The translations under genes and the position numbers were made by a program. Shown here piece by piece: positions 5,617-5,636 of a stretch of 5,636 bases of DNA. Origin of the DNA: Chloroflexota bacterium (lineage in GTDB: Bacteria; Chloroflexota; Anaerolineae; Anaerolineales; Anaerolineaceae); NCBI GenBank assembly GCA_012800995.1, contig JAAZIH010000016.1, forward strand, positions 1 to 5,636. Reading direction: 5' to 3'. The notes below the pieces were generated by a model. The model saw only the letters and a program-made list of their open reading frames with translations. It ran no database searches and was not told the origin of the DNA. How positions within the stretch are numbered: position 1 is the stretch's first letter; each line of letters starts with the position of its first letter.

Positions 5617-5636
5617 GTGGAAAAAAAGTTAACTGA
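5617..5636 (+). CDS. Start of a gene cut off by the right edge
   Basis: GTG at 5617 opens a frame reading MEKKLT to the edge of the window. An AGGA ribosome binding site (5607-5610) ends six bases upstream, and a strong promoter lies about 50 bases further back. These signals in the right order make a real gene start likely. Six codons are too few to say anything about the product; the basic N-terminus is compatible with many families. Confidence 0.5.

Overview
The window looks like a chromosomal segment of an Anaerolineae-type member of the Chloroflexota. Three things suggest this: a MutL/GlmL-like ASKHA protein followed directly by a barrel-sandwich plus KOW protein, a membrane protein with a long Thr/Pro-rich linker leading to a C-terminal bacterial SH3 domain, and a lipoprotein metallopeptidase. 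The taxonomic call is inference from protein style; no rRNA or other marker gene is present. I see no tRNA, rRNA, CRISPR array, insertion sequence or phage gene.

Layout. (1) Positions 1-2161, plus strand: the 3' part of a MutL-like gene that runs in from the left edge, then, after a single base, a 348-residue protein built from lipoyl/biotinyl-like segments, a middle alpha/beta region and a KOW-like tail. The ribosome binding site of the second gene lies inside the end of the first, so the pair is almost certainly co-transcribed and translationally coupled. (2) Positions 2204-3361, minus strand, convergent with the first pair across a 42-base gap that has no clear terminator: a protein with seven predicted membrane segments, a Thr/Pro linker and an SH3 domain. 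(3) Positions 3362-3539: a divergent intergenic region with a perfect TATAAT box facing right. (4) Positions 3540-5306, plus strand: a single-gene unit encoding a secreted lipoprotein of about 588 residues with an HEXXH-X18-E zinc site. Its N-terminal half looks like a second, catalytically dead copy of the same gluzincin-type fold. A small hairpin plus T-tract overlaps its stop codon. (5) Positions 5307-5616: non-coding, holding a 70-base inverted-repeat element that can fold two ways, an 8-bp inverted repeat and a strong sigma70-type promoter. (6) From 5617: the first six codons of another plus-strand gene, cut off by the right edge.

How the genes work together: only the first two are clearly a functional unit. 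MutL/GlmL proteins elsewhere accompany B12-dependent glutamate mutase, but no mutase subunit is visible here and the nucleotide-binding loop is altered, so that role should not be assumed. The SH3 membrane protein and the lipoprotein peptidase both appear to place domains outside the membrane, but they are divergently arranged and nothing in the sequence ties them to one pathway. The best candidate for something little described is the tandem active/inactive metallopeptidase lipoprotein, followed by the MutL-like/KOW gene pair.
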